DNA from: Stenotrophomonas sp. Iso1
GTDB taxonomy: Bacteria; Pseudomonadota; Gammaproteobacteria; Xanthomonadales; Xanthomonadaceae
NCBI RefSeq assembly: GCF_027497995.1
Contig: NZ_JAODBT010000001.1
Span: 868,001 to 932,000, forward strand
Length of the DNA stretch: 64,000 nt
Direction: 5' to 3'
Made by a program: the position numbers and the translations under genes. The notes below the pieces were generated by a model. It made no database searches. It was not told where the DNA came from and saw nothing but the letters and a program-made list of their open reading frames with translations. Positions 35,945-44,579 of this stretch are shown here, piece by piece (positions within the stretch are counted from its first letter, which is position 1; each line of letters starts with the position of its first letter).

Positions 35945-38382
35945 GGAATCAGATTCGGATCGTAGTCGTCCTCGATCGCCTGGATGTTGCTGGGCGGTAC
36001 GAGGTACAGGTCGTCTCGGTTGTAGCCGAGAATAGCACGGCGCAAGGTGCGGTCCGTGTCTTGTCCAACCGAGCTCAGGCCCTTGAGCACGAACTCGATC
36101 TGGAAGGAGTTGTTGAGGTCGCCCTCGCGGTTCTTGACGTAGCGCCGCGCCAGCGCGCGCACGGCCAGGCAGCAGCTGTCCCACTGCACGCCGCCGATGA
36201 TTTCCAGCGGTTTTTTGTCGGCTTCAAGCAGCGAGTAGTAGTAGCGGCCGACGATGCTCCAGCGCGGGTTGATCGGGTACAGGAAAGAGAAATCCACTTG
36301 CTTGAGCTGGTCACTGCCGTCGGCGGGGTTGCGGCGGTAGCGGTAGTTCAGGTTGACGATGCCGTCGTTCGGGAACAGGTAGCGGGCGCGCACGCTGGCC
36401 AAGTCTTCCTTACGGTACTTCGGGCTCCACTGGTAGGTGCTGCCCAGGGTCCACCGATCGGTGATCGCCCAGTTGACGTCAGCCACCCATGCGGACTTAC
36501 CGTCGCGGTTCACCGGTTCGGCCGGATTGAGGGTGACTTCCGAGTCTTCAAAGTAGGTGATCTGGCCGATGCTGGCCGACAGCTTTTCGCGGCCATCTTC
36601 CTGTCGGATCAGGCGCGTGGTCAGTGCGGTGGTCAGCTGGTTCGCATCGTTCTGGCGATCGGCGCCGGTGAAGCGCGAGTCGCGGAACAACTGGCCCCAG
36701 CTGAAGGTGAAGGCGCGAGTGTCGAACAGCGGCATGTCGTTCTGGTCGCGGTACGGCGTGTTCAGGTAAAACAGCCGGGGCTCCAGGGTGTTGAGGTAGG
36801 ACTTGCCCCCGATGCTGGTTTCCCGGTCGAAGAACAGGCCCATGTCGATGCTGCCGATCGGCACGCTGCGGCTGGGCGAGGTGTTGCCACGTAACTGCTC
36901 GGGCGTGGCCGTATTGGGATTGATCCCTGCGGCCTGCAGATTCTGCCGGCGGATATTGTCGGCCAGCCCACGCTCCAGGTCATAGGCGGTGTAGCGCCAG
37001 GCCAAGGTCGGGGTGATGTACCACGATGCGCCGGCCAGCGGCATCGAGATATAGGGTTTGATGTCCAAGCGAGAGCCGCCAGGGCGAGGGGTCACCGTGC
37101 CGGTCCGGACATACTCGCCGTCGGCATCGATCCTTTTCTGATGGATGTCGTCATGCGTGAAGCGCACCGCTTCTGCGTAAACCCCGGTTTCGAACCAGTT
37201 GCCGTAGCTCTCCTCCCAGGTGCCAAACAGGCGCGGCTGGCGGCTGTAGGGCAGCGACTGTTCGGTCAACGTGTAGTCGGTGAGCTGCCAATGGTCGGCC
37301 ATCAAGCCGGCGGTCCAGCTCCGGCCTGAGCCATATAGGCCAGCAGTGCTCAGTAGGTTGGAGGCGGTCACGCCGAGCAGGCGATTGGCAAAATCTTCCA
37401 TGTAGCGCTCATCGCTGACCCAGGCCATGTTGGCGCGGGCCTGCCAGTGGCTGTCGATGTTGTGATAGCCGCTGTACTGGACTTTGCCGCGATCCTTGTC
37501 GCGCAACGAATCGTTGGGTAGGTAAGCCGTGTCGAGCTGGCCCCTGCCGCCGGAATAGAGGTAGCGGAACTCGTTGTTCAGCATCAGCCCACGCTTGCTC
37601 ATGTAGCGCGGGGTGAGGGTGTCGTCGTAGTTCGGTGCCAGGTTGAAATAGATTGGTTGCGCATAGTCGAAGCCATTTCGGCCGGACATGCTGAGTTTGG
37701 GGAACAACAGGCCGGTCTGGCGCCGGTCGTCGATCGGGAACTTGAACCAGGGCGCGTAAAACACCGGCACGTTGCCAATGCGCAGCACCGCGTTGCGGGC
37801 GGTACCGAAGCCGGCCTCGTTGTCCACTTCGATCTGCGGAGCGACCAGTTTCCACACCGGCTGCGAAGGATCGCAGGTGGTGTAGGTGGAATGGTGCATC
37901 TGTCCAACCGAGCCCTGCAGGTCGATTGATTCGGCGCCGCCATTGCCGCGCCGGGAGACCAGCTGGTACTGGATGTTGCTGATCTTGTGGCTGTCCGTTT
38001 CCTGATTACCCTCGGCGCGCTCGGCCATCATCCGGATCGAGCTGTCCGAGTAGCGGACATTGCCTTCTGCGATGTAGTTGCCGCTTTCGGTGTCCAGGCG
38101 CAGGTTGTCCGTGCCCATGAACTGGTCACCGCGCTTGAGCACCACGTTGCCCTGGTATTGGGGAATGGTGCTGGTGCCGCTCAGCTCGTTGCCTTCGATG
38201 TCGGTGGGCTGCTGCTCACGCGTGGCCGCAGCGGCCGGATCGGCCTTGGGCGCTTCGCTGAAGGCAGGCAGGACTTCCGTGGCTGGGCAAAGGCCCCAGT
38301 TCAGCGGTTTATCATCGGCCATCGCGGGCAGGCAGATGGCAATTCCCAAGGGTAACGGAAGCAGGCGGAAGGCTCGGCGCAC
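35941..38382 (-). CDS. lptD: LPS-assembly outer-membrane protein LptD
   Basis: About 813-aa translocon that inserts LPS into the outer leaflet together with LptE. Signal peptide (RRAFRLLPLPLGIAICLPAMA), N-terminal OstA jellyroll (about residues 60-170: YQGNVVLKRGDQF, YIAEGNVRYSDSSI), then a 26-strand barrel. Disulphide-forming Cys occur near the N-terminus (NWGLCP) and in the C-terminal CC pair (QWDSCCLAVR). The start is uncertain: GTG 38382 places the signal peptide right at the N-terminus, as I recall for Xanthomonas LptD. In-frame ATGs at 38424, 38433 and 38475 would add 14 to 31 residues before it. Confidence 0.93.
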   Translation of the reverse strand: MRRAFRLLPLPLGIAICLPAMADDKPLNWGLCPATEVLPAFSEAPKADPAAAATREQQPTDIEGNELSGTSTIPQYQGNVVLKRGDQFMGTDNLRLDTESGNYIAEGNVRYSDSSIRMMAERAEGNQETDSHKISNIQYQLVSRRGNGGAESIDLQGSVGQMHHSTYTTCDPSQPVWKLVAPQIEVDNEAGFGTARNAVLRIGNVPVFYAPWFKFPIDDRRQTGLLFPKLSMSGRNGFDYAQPIYFNLAPNYDDTLTPRYMSKRGLMLNNEFRYLYSGGRGQLDTAYLPNDSLRDKDRGKVQYSGYHNIDSHWQARANMAWVSDERYMEDFANRLLGVTASNLLSTAGLYGSGRSWTAGLMADHWQLTDYTLTEQSLPYSRQPRLFGTWEESYGNWFETGVYAEAVRFTHDDIHQKRIDADGEYVRTGTVTPRPGGSRLDIKPYISMPLAGASWYITPTLAWRYTAYDLERGLADNIRRQNLQAAGINPNTATPEQLRGNTSPSRSVPIGSIDMGLFFDRETSIGGKSYLNTLEPRLFYLNTPYRDQNDMPLFDTRAFTFSWGQLFRDSRFTGADRQNDANQLTTALTTRLIRQEDGREKLSASIGQITYFEDSEVTLNPAEPVNRDGKSAWVADVNWAITDRWTLGSTYQWSPKYRKEDLASVRARYLFPNDGIVNLNYRYRRNPADGSDQLKQVDFSFLYPINPRWSIVGRYYYSLLEADKKPLEIIGGVQWDSCCLAVRALARRYVKNREGDLNNSFQIEFVLKGLSSVGQDTDRTLRRAILGYNRDDLYLVPPSNIQAIEDDYDPNLIP

Positions 38383-38571
38383 GCGGTTCGGGTTCGGGGG
38401 AAAACGGCCGCTAGCTTGCCCCATCGCCTGCATGGGGGCAATGAAGGCCGCTGTAGGGAGCCGGTTCGGGTTCATTGACCTCGATAGCGGCGGCGCACGC
38501 GTTGCCCGGCGAAGACCGGTGCGCATGATTGAGGCGTGCCAGTCGAGCGTTCATTGGACGGTGAGGCGGTG

Positions 38572-39492
38572 TCAGGTGTCCAGCAGTGTCTGGACGTGCG
38601 CCACGCTGCATTCGCGCAAAGCCTGCAGGTCGTAGCCGCCTTCCAGCATCGACACCACCCGGCCGTTGCCGTGGCGATCAGCGATACCAGCCAGTTCGGC
38701 GGTCAACCAGGCGAAATCCTCGGTTTCCACCATCAAGTCGGCCTGTGGATCGCGCATATGTGCGTCGAAACCGGCAGAAATGAGCAATAGCTGCGGCCGG
38801 AACGCCTCGATCTGCGGCAGCATGTCGTCGGCCCAGGTATTGCGGAAACGGAAGCCGCCACTGCCCGGTGGCAACAGGATGTTGCAGACGTTGCCCACGC
38901 CACGCTCGCGCATGCTGCCCGAATAGGGGAACAGCCCGGACTGATGGGTGCTGTAGTAGGCGACCTTGGGGTCGGTCTCGAAGATCGCCTGGGTGCCGTT
39001 GCCGTGGTGTACGTCGAAATCGACGATGCCGATGCGCTCCAGCCCGTACTTGTCGCGTGCATAGGCAGCAGCGATGGCCACGTTGTTGAACAGGCAGAAG
39101 CCCATCGCGGTGTCGTCGGTGGCGTGGTGGCCGGGAGGGCGTACCGCGCAGAACGCGCGCCGGCCGCCATCGTCCAGCATCACCGCATCGATGGCTGCCA
39201 CGCCGGCACCGGCAGCATGCAGGGCGGCACTGGCCGAGCCAGGCGAGGTGAAGGTGTCCAGGTCGATGCGCCGCAGCGGCTGGATCTGCGCCTGCAGAAC
39301 ATCGTCGATCAGCTCGCGGCAATGCACCCGTGCCAGTTCGCCCAGTTTGGCCGGCGGCGCTTCGCGCCATTGCAGTTGATCGGGAAATTCGCCACGCAAC
39401 GCCGCAATCACCTCGCGCAGGCGTTCTGGGGATTCGGGATGGTCGGGGCCCGGGTCGTGGCCCAGGCAGGCAGGATGGGTGAATACGAGCAT
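38572..39492 (-). CDS. Histone-deacetylase-family (acetoin utilisation-like) amidohydrolase
   Basis: 306-aa Zn-dependent deacetylase fold. Active-site motifs: RPPGHHATDDTAMGFCLFNN (His pair) and DFDVHHGNGTQ (zinc Asp/His), GFDAH (zinc Asp), and the C-terminal EGGYD. Bacterial members remove acetyl groups from polyamines or small molecules; the substrate here is unknown. Single gene, convergent or tandem genes around it are unrelated. Confidence 0.93.
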   Translation of the reverse strand: MLVFTHPACLGHDPGPDHPESPERLREVIAALRGEFPDQLQWREAPPAKLGELARVHCRELIDDVLQAQIQPLRRIDLDTFTSPGSASAALHAAGAGVAAIDAVMLDDGGRRAFCAVRPPGHHATDDTAMGFCLFNNVAIAAAYARDKYGLERIGIVDFDVHHGNGTQAIFETDPKVAYYSTHQSGLFPYSGSMRERGVGNVCNILLPPGSGGFRFRNTWADDMLPQIEAFRPQLLLISAGFDAHMRDPQADLMVETEDFAWLTAELAGIADRHGNGRVVSMLEGGYDLQALRECSVAHVQTLLDT

Positions 39493-39585
39493 GGCCGAAC
39501 TGTAACTGGCCGCGCAGGCCTTTGCGCGGCGGTTGCTACCAAAGCATCAGGTGTGGCCATCCGTGCTGGCGGCCTGCCGTGACGA

Positions 39586-40140
39586 TCAGCCGCGGCGGCG
39601 TTCGTGATTCCACAGCACTTCGCCGTGACCATCGGCGCGGGCCAGTACACGGGCCAGTACGAACAGCAGGTCGGACAGGCGGTTGAGGTAACGCACCGCT
39701 TCGCCGCGAACCTCCTCCACACGTGCCAGCGCTACCGTTTCACGCTCGGCGCGACGGACGATGGTGCGGGCCAGGTGGCAGCGCGATGCCCCTTCACCGC
39801 CTGCGGGCAGGATGAAATCCTTCAGCGGCGGCAGGTCGTCGTTGTAACGGTCCAGGTGGCGTTCCAGTGCGTCGATGTCCTCGGCCTGGATCGCCGCGTG
39901 CCCGGGAATGCACAGTTCGCCGCCCAGATCGAACATCTGGTGCTGGACGGTGGTCAGCAGCGTGCGGACATCTTCCGGCAGGTTCACTGCCAGCAGGACG
40001 CCGATGGCCGAATTGGCTTCATCGACGGTGCCGTAAGCATTAACCCGGGCCGAATCCTTACCGGTACGGCTGCCATCACCGAGGCCGGTGCTGCCATCGT
40101 CACCGGTGCGGGTGTAGATCTTTGAAAGGCGGTTACCCAT
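39586..40140 (-). CDS. PduO-type cob(I)alamin adenosyltransferase
   Basis: 184-aa trimeric enzyme making adenosylcobalamin from ATP and cob(I)alamin. N-terminal ATP-binding KIYTRTGDDGSTGLGDG; central GTVDEANSAIGVL; and the Arg-rich active-site helix CHLARTIVRRAERETVALA, followed by NRLSDLLFVLAR. Full length. It lies 15 bp downstream of a membrane-protein gene on the same strand, so the two are probably cotranscribed. Confidence 0.95.
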   Translation of the reverse strand: MGNRLSKIYTRTGDDGSTGLGDGSRTGKDSARVNAYGTVDEANSAIGVLLAVNLPEDVRTLLTTVQHQMFDLGGELCIPGHAAIQAEDIDALERHLDRYNDDLPPLKDFILPAGGEGASRCHLARTIVRRAERETVALARVEEVRGEAVRYLNRLSDLLFVLARVLARADGHGEVLWNHERRRG

Positions 40141-40155
40141 TGCGCAGCGCCGCCC

Positions 40156-40737
40156 TTAGTGAGCGATGCGGTCGGTGGTCGGCTGCTTGCCGGCCACTTC
40201 GACAACCACCTGCACCAGTGCAGCGGCGCTGGTGTACAGCGCTGCGGTGCGCAGGTACGGCAGCAGCCAATCCGCATAGTTCTTGGCCCAGCCGGCAAAG
40301 GTCGGCTCGGCGACCGACGCGCTGATCCAGTAGAAGCTGCCCTGGGCGATCAGGTGGCACAGCGCCACCGAGCCAATCAGGGTGCCTGCCAACAGGCCCA
40401 GCGACTGCCAGCTGGCGGCTTTGTAATGACGACGCAACAGCATGCCGCCGGCCCACATGGCGAAATACGCCGGAATCAGCATCCAGTAGGCGGCCGAGAC
40501 GCAGTAATGCTGCCAGAAGCTCATGCCCTGGCTGCTGATCACCGCCCAATCCACGGCCACGGCCAGCGCCATCAGCAGCGGGAAGGCCCAGCGGGTCCAG
40601 TTGCGCAGGTAGAAGCCGCCGATGAAGAAGACCGCCCAGGACGCATCCGGAATGGGCGCGAAGTGGTTGATGCGGGTGCCAGCCATCAGCAGCACGAGCA
40701 GGGACAGGACGAAAGCACGTTGGGCGTTGGCGGTCAT
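40156..40737 (-). CDS. Membrane protein (DUF6580-like), next to the cobalamin adenosyltransferase
   Basis: 193-aa protein with five or six helices. Its N-terminal third (MAGTRINHFAPIPDASWAVFFIGGFYL) resembles DUF6580, proteins with the size and layout of ECF-transporter substrate-binding subunits. It is the first gene of a two-gene unit with the PduO-type adenosyltransferase, so a role in cobalamin or precursor uptake is possible. This is inference: I see no ligand motif and no ECF ATPase nearby. Divergent from ubiH across 118 bp. Confidence 0.75.
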   Translation of the reverse strand: MTANAQRAFVLSLLVLLMAGTRINHFAPIPDASWAVFFIGGFYLRNWTRWAFPLLMALAVAVDWAVISSQGMSFWQHYCVSAAYWMLIPAYFAMWAGGMLLRRHYKAASWQSLGLLAGTLIGSVALCHLIAQGSFYWISASVAEPTFAGWAKNYADWLLPYLRTAALYTSAAALVQVVVEVAGKQPTTDRIAH

Positions 40738-40855
40738 GACAGTGATCGGTTCGGCGGAATCAGGCGGCCATTCTAGCCGCAGTGGGAGTGAACCTGCGGT
40801 TGCAGCGCCGCATGAGCAGGGCCGACGCGGGCGGGCGAACCTTTATCATGCCCAC

Positions 40856-42067
40856 ATGAGTGCGAACCATGACGTAGTGATCGTAGGCGGCGGGCTGGTC
40901 GGAGCCAGTCTGGCCATTGCCCTGGACCGGATGGGGCTGGACGTGGGATTGGTGGAAGCCACCCCCGGCGGCGCGTTGCCGGCGGTGTTTGACCAGCGCA
41001 ACCTCAGCTTCGCCGCTGCCACGGTCAACGCGCTGACCGCCTTGGGCGTGATGCAGCGCCTGACCAATCCCGGCGGCCCGATCCGCCGCATCCATGTCAG
41101 CCGCGCCGGTGATTTCGGCCGGGTGGTGATGCGGGCCGAGGATTACGGCCGTGATGCCTTCGGTCAGGTGGTGGTGGCGCGCGATTTTGGTGAGGCGCTC
41201 GAAGCCCGCCTGGGCGAACTGAAGCAGCTGACCCGCTACCGCCCGGCGAAGTTTGTGGCGCTGGGCGCGAGCACTGACGGTCGACGCGAAGTGGTCATCA
41301 CTGGCGGGGCTGGCGAGCACCGTCTGCAGGCGCGCTTGGTGGTGGGCGCCGATGGCACACGCAGCGCCGTGCGGCAGGCATTGGGTATCGACGTGACCGA
41401 GCACGATTACCAGCAGACCTTGTTTGTGGCGCGGGTGCGTCCGGCAAAGGTGCCTGATGGCAGTGCTTACGAGCGTTTCACCGACACCGGCCCGACCGCG
41501 CTGCTGCCACGCGGCGACCGCCATTACGGCGTGGTGCATGGTGTCGCCCGTGATCAGGCGGACGCGGTGATGGCACTGGACGACACCGCCTGGTTGGCGC
41601 GACTGCAGCATGCAGTGGGCTGGCGCGCCGGGCGTCTGCTGGAAAGCGGCCCGCGCAGCGCCTATCCGCTGATCCAGGTGCTGGCGCAGAAACTGGTTGG
41701 CGAACGCGCGCTGCTGCTGGGCAATGCCGCGCAGACCATTCATCCGGTGGGTGCGCAGGGTTTCAATCTGGGCCTGCGGGATGCGCTGACCCTGGCCGAG
41801 TTGATTGGCGATGCGGCGATGGACCCGGGGTCCGATGACGTGTTGCAGGCCTACGTGCAGCGACGCGGTCCGGATCGCGAACAGACGTTGGCGTTCTCCG
41901 ATGGCTTGGCGCGACTGACCAGCAATGTGTCACCGCTGATGCGGCCGCTGCGCAGTCTGGGGCTGGTTGCCGCCGCGCAGGCCACTCCGGTGCAGTCCTT
42001 CCTTGTGGGGGGGGCGATGGGTTTCCGTGGGCAGGTGCCCGAGCTGTGCAGGAGCGAAGTGCGATGA
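40856..42067 (+). CDS. ubiH: Ubiquinone biosynthesis hydroxylase UbiH
   Basis: 403-aa FAD monooxygenase of the UbiH/COQ6 family that hydroxylates the quinone ring during ubiquinone synthesis. FAD motif VIVGGGLVGASLAIAL, DG motif LVVGADGTRSAVR, and the UbiH-type motif LLGNAAQTIHPVGAQGFNLGLRDA (Asn replaces the usual Asp, as is typical of UbiH). Start 40856 is chosen because FAD binding begins five residues in. The stop overlaps the next gene as ATGA, so a two-hydroxylase operon is formed. Confidence 0.93.
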   Translation: MSANHDVVIVGGGLVGASLAIALDRMGLDVGLVEATPGGALPAVFDQRNLSFAAATVNALTALGVMQRLTNPGGPIRRIHVSRAGDFGRVVMRAEDYGRDAFGQVVVARDFGEALEARLGELKQLTRYRPAKFVALGASTDGRREVVITGGAGEHRLQARLVVGADGTRSAVRQALGIDVTEHDYQQTLFVARVRPAKVPDGSAYERFTDTGPTALLPRGDRHYGVVHGVARDQADAVMALDDTAWLARLQHAVGWRAGRLLESGPRSAYPLIQVLAQKLVGERALLLGNAAQTIHPVGAQGFNLGLRDALTLAELIGDAAMDPGSDDVLQAYVQRRGPDREQTLAFSDGLARLTSNVSPLMRPLRSLGLVAAAQATPVQSFLVGGAMGFRGQVPELCRSEVR

Positions 42068-43242
42068 GCCGTCGCGGGCAATGGGATGCGGTGATTGTTG
42101 GCGGCGGCGTGGTCGGCGGTGCCTGTGCGTTGGCGTTGGCCAAAGAGGGTTTGCAGGTGGCCTTGGTAGAAGGCCGCGAGCCGCCGCAATGGTCGTCGCA
42201 ACGGCCGGATCTGCGCGTGTTCGCTTTTGCCGCCGACAACGCGGGGCTGTTGGAATCGCTCGGTGTGTGGTCGCAGGTGGAACGCGGGCATGCACGTGCT
42301 TATCGACGGATGCGGGTGTGGGATGCCGCTGGCGGTGGCGACCTGACATTCGATGCCGACACACTGGGCCGGCGCGAACTGGGCTGGATCGTCGAGAACG
42401 GTTTGCTGGTGGATCGGCTCTGGGCGGCGTTGCCGGCGGCGGGCGTGCAGCTGTATTGCCCGGCGCGGGTTGAATCAATGGAACAGGATGCGCAGGGCGT
42501 GCGCCTGCGGCTGGATGATGGGCGTCGTGTGGAGGCGTCCATCGCCATCGCCGCTGATGGGGCCGAATCCACGCTGCGGACGCTGGCGGGGCTGGATGTG
42601 TCTTGGCATGACTACGGCCAGCGCGGTGTGGTTGCCTACGTCGATAGCGATCTGCCGAATGAAGACACCGCCTGGCAGCGCTTCCTCGATACCGGCCCGC
42701 TGGCGGTGCTGCCGTATGACAAACGCCGCAGCTCCATCGTATGGACATTGCCCGACGCCGAAGCCGAGCGCGTACTGGCGTTGGACGATGACCGTTTCAA
42801 TCGCGAGCTGACCAACGCCTTTGCTGGCCGTCTGGGTCAAATGCGTGTGGTATCGCCGCGTGCGGCATTCCCGCTGCGCCGGCAGTTGGCAAAAAACTAT
42901 GTTGCCGGCCGCGTAATAACCCTGGGGGATGCCGCGCATGTCGTGCATCCACTGGCAGGACAGGGCGTGAATCTGGGCTTGCGTGATGTGGCGGGTCTGC
43001 GCGACTTGGTGCGAACCGCCCTGCAACGGCGTCAGGACTGGAGTGCGCCGCACCGTCTGCAGCGCTGGGCGCGAACGCGCCGCAGTGAGAACACGGTTGC
43101 CGCTTACAGCTTCGATGCGATCAACAAAGTGTTCTCCAACGATGAGATGCACCTGACTTTGGCGCGCGGCGCATTGCTGGGATTGGCCGGGCGCATGCCG
43201 CCGTTGCTGTCGCTGTTCTGGAAGCGCGCGTCGGGGTTGTAA
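42064..43242 (+). CDS. Second UbiH/UbiF/UbiI-family FAD hydroxylase
   Basis: 392-aa FAD monooxygenase. N-terminal VIVGGGVVGGACALALAKEG, DG motif AIAADGAESTLRTLAG, and GD motif ITLGDAAHVVHPLAGQGVNLGLRD. The GDAAH form separates it from UbiH and fits UbiF, UbiI or UbiL; xanthomonads vary in which positions each enzyme hydroxylates, so I do not assign a letter. ATG overlaps the ubiH stop. The gene ends convergent to an EF-hand protein gene. Confidence 0.9.
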   Translation: MSRRGQWDAVIVGGGVVGGACALALAKEGLQVALVEGREPPQWSSQRPDLRVFAFAADNAGLLESLGVWSQVERGHARAYRRMRVWDAAGGGDLTFDADTLGRRELGWIVENGLLVDRLWAALPAAGVQLYCPARVESMEQDAQGVRLRLDDGRRVEASIAIAADGAESTLRTLAGLDVSWHDYGQRGVVAYVDSDLPNEDTAWQRFLDTGPLAVLPYDKRRSSIVWTLPDAEAERVLALDDDRFNRELTNAFAGRLGQMRVVSPRAAFPLRRQLAKNYVAGRVITLGDAAHVVHPLAGQGVNLGLRDVAGLRDLVRTALQRRQDWSAPHRLQRWARTRRSENTVAAYSFDAINKVFSNDEMHLTLARGALLGLAGRMPPLLSLFWKRASGL

Positions 43243-43261
43243 CCGACGGTCTGCACCAGGT

Positions 43262-43290
43262 TGCTCCCGTAGAAGTGTCCTATGGGAGCA
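43262..43290. terminator. Hairpin between convergent genes
   Basis: TGCTCCC (43262-43268) pairs with GGGAGCA (43284-43290) around a 15-nt loop. It overlaps the 3' end of the EF-hand gene. Weak without T runs. Confidence 0.4.
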
Positions 43291-43690
43291 GCCAACCGGC
43301 CAGCTGCTCGCGTGCCAATTTGCCGCGACGTGGGGTGTCGAGGGCATTGAATTCGTCGGCCAGCGCGGGGTTGACCTGCGCTTCTTCGCGGCTGATGAAG
43401 CCGTCGCCGTTGACATCCAACGCGGCGAAATCGATGCGGTAGTTGCCGACCACATTGTCCGCCTGCACCGAGCGCACGGTCACCTGAGCCTGCCCGGGAG
43501 GCGATTGAATCTGCACCGAGTGAGTGACTTTGCCCGTGGACAATGGTTGCTCACGCACGCTGACCGGTGTGTCGAGCAATGGTGAACTGATTGCAGGGGT
43601 GGGACGTTGAATGCTCTGCGCTGTTGCCGCCGTAGGCAGCAGGGCGACGATGGCAAGCGGCAGGAAAAAGCGAAGTGCGGTGGCTGTCAT
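43280..43690 (-). CDS. Exported EF-hand protein
   Basis: 136-aa protein with a Sec signal peptide (cleavage about residue 24, TAATAQ). The mature protein has one complete canonical EF-hand loop, residues 92-103, with D92, N94, D96, S100 and E103 as calcium ligands (DVNGDGFISREE). A degenerate second half follows (LDTPRRGKLAREQ) lacking ligands. The segment between signal and EF-hand is low complexity. Probably a periplasmic calcium-binding protein; partner unknown. Confidence 0.88.
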   Translation of the reverse strand: MTATALRFFLPLAIVALLPTAATAQSIQRPTPAISSPLLDTPVSVREQPLSTGKVTHSVQIQSPPGQAQVTVRSVQADNVVGNYRIDFAALDVNGDGFISREEAQVNPALADEFNALDTPRRGKLAREQLAGWLLP

Positions 43691-43791
43691 GGTCGTTTCT
43701 ATCAGGTCTCGGCTGGTGGCGCTTGACGGTGAACCGCGCGGCGCCTGGGAGCAGCCTGGATGGTAACCGGACGTGTATGAAGGCGCGGTTC

Positions 43792-44514
43792 TCAGCCGGG
43801 TATGAAGGGGAATACCAGCTTCAGCAGGCCTTTCAGGCCACCTTCGGCGGTCGAACTGATCGCCTTCGCGCCGAGGCTGTTTAACGCGCGCCGCAGATCA
43901 TCCCAACGCAGCTGTTTGATGTCCTTCTTCAGCAGGTCGGCGACTTCTTCCGAGGCAGGTGCGAGCTTCCTGAGTGCGTCGAGCGTGGTCTGCGGATCCG
44001 GCTGCAGATAGTTCCAGCGTTCGGCGATGGCGAGCAGGGTGTCAAAGCGCACGGCCACGACCTCGCGGTTGCGCTCGTAGACCGGGATGGCGCCCACGTC
44101 GAGGATGGCCTGTTCGAAACGCTGTGCGTCGTCCGGGTGTTCGATGCGGATGGCAAGGAAGCCTTCCTTGCGGCTGCGTTCGGTGACGTGTTTGGTACCC
44201 GAGCGCAGGTTGGCATCGGTCAGCGCGGTGGCGACGATACGCTGCAGGGCGTTGTCGCCATCCTCCGGTACCAGGGCGCGCCAACGGGCATAACCATTGC
44301 GTCGCAGGCCTTTGACCTTGGCCGGCGTGACCCGCAGCTGCAATGCCACAGCTGCGTTGGAGGCGCCGCGGTCGATGGCGCCATCGCGCTCCAGCAGTAT
44401 GAAAATCAGCAGTTCCAGGTCGCGCTTGGTCAGCGACTGGAAGCCTTGCAGCAGGGTCAGCCGCAGGAATTCATCGCCGAATGCGGCCGGGTCCTTCAGT
44501 TCGATTGCGTGCAT
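43792..44514 (-). CDS. Uncharacterised cytosolic protein, possible winged-helix N-terminus
   Basis: 240-aa protein I do not recognise. No signal peptide. Residues about 1-75 read like a helix-turn-helix module (SLTKRDLELLIFILLERDGAI then AAVALQLRVTPAKVKGLRRNGYARW). The middle is mixed alpha/beta (FLAIRIEHPDDAQRFEQAIL, VAVRFDTLLAIAERW). The tail is Lys/Leu-rich, ending in a hydrophobic GLLKLVFPFIPG that could touch a membrane. Start 44514 is chosen for the GGGAG site 7 nt upstream; 44535 is also in frame. Stands alone between unrelated exported proteins. Confidence 0.75.
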   Translation of the reverse strand: MHAIELKDPAAFGDEFLRLTLLQGFQSLTKRDLELLIFILLERDGAIDRGASNAAVALQLRVTPAKVKGLRRNGYARWRALVPEDGDNALQRIVATALTDANLRSGTKHVTERSRKEGFLAIRIEHPDDAQRFEQAILDVGAIPVYERNREVVAVRFDTLLAIAERWNYLQPDPQTTLDALRKLAPASEEVADLLKKDIKQLRWDDLRRALNSLGAKAISSTAEGGLKGLLKLVFPFIPG

Positions 44515-44579
44515 CGTGTTCTCCCATGAATGCACAGGATGCCCGATCCCGGTGGCACGGATTGAGACGGGCGGCCAGC

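Noticed and set aside
33923-35965. 680-codon open frame antisense to pdxA and surA
   Set aside because: Crosses the boundary between two certain genes; reverse-frame composition.
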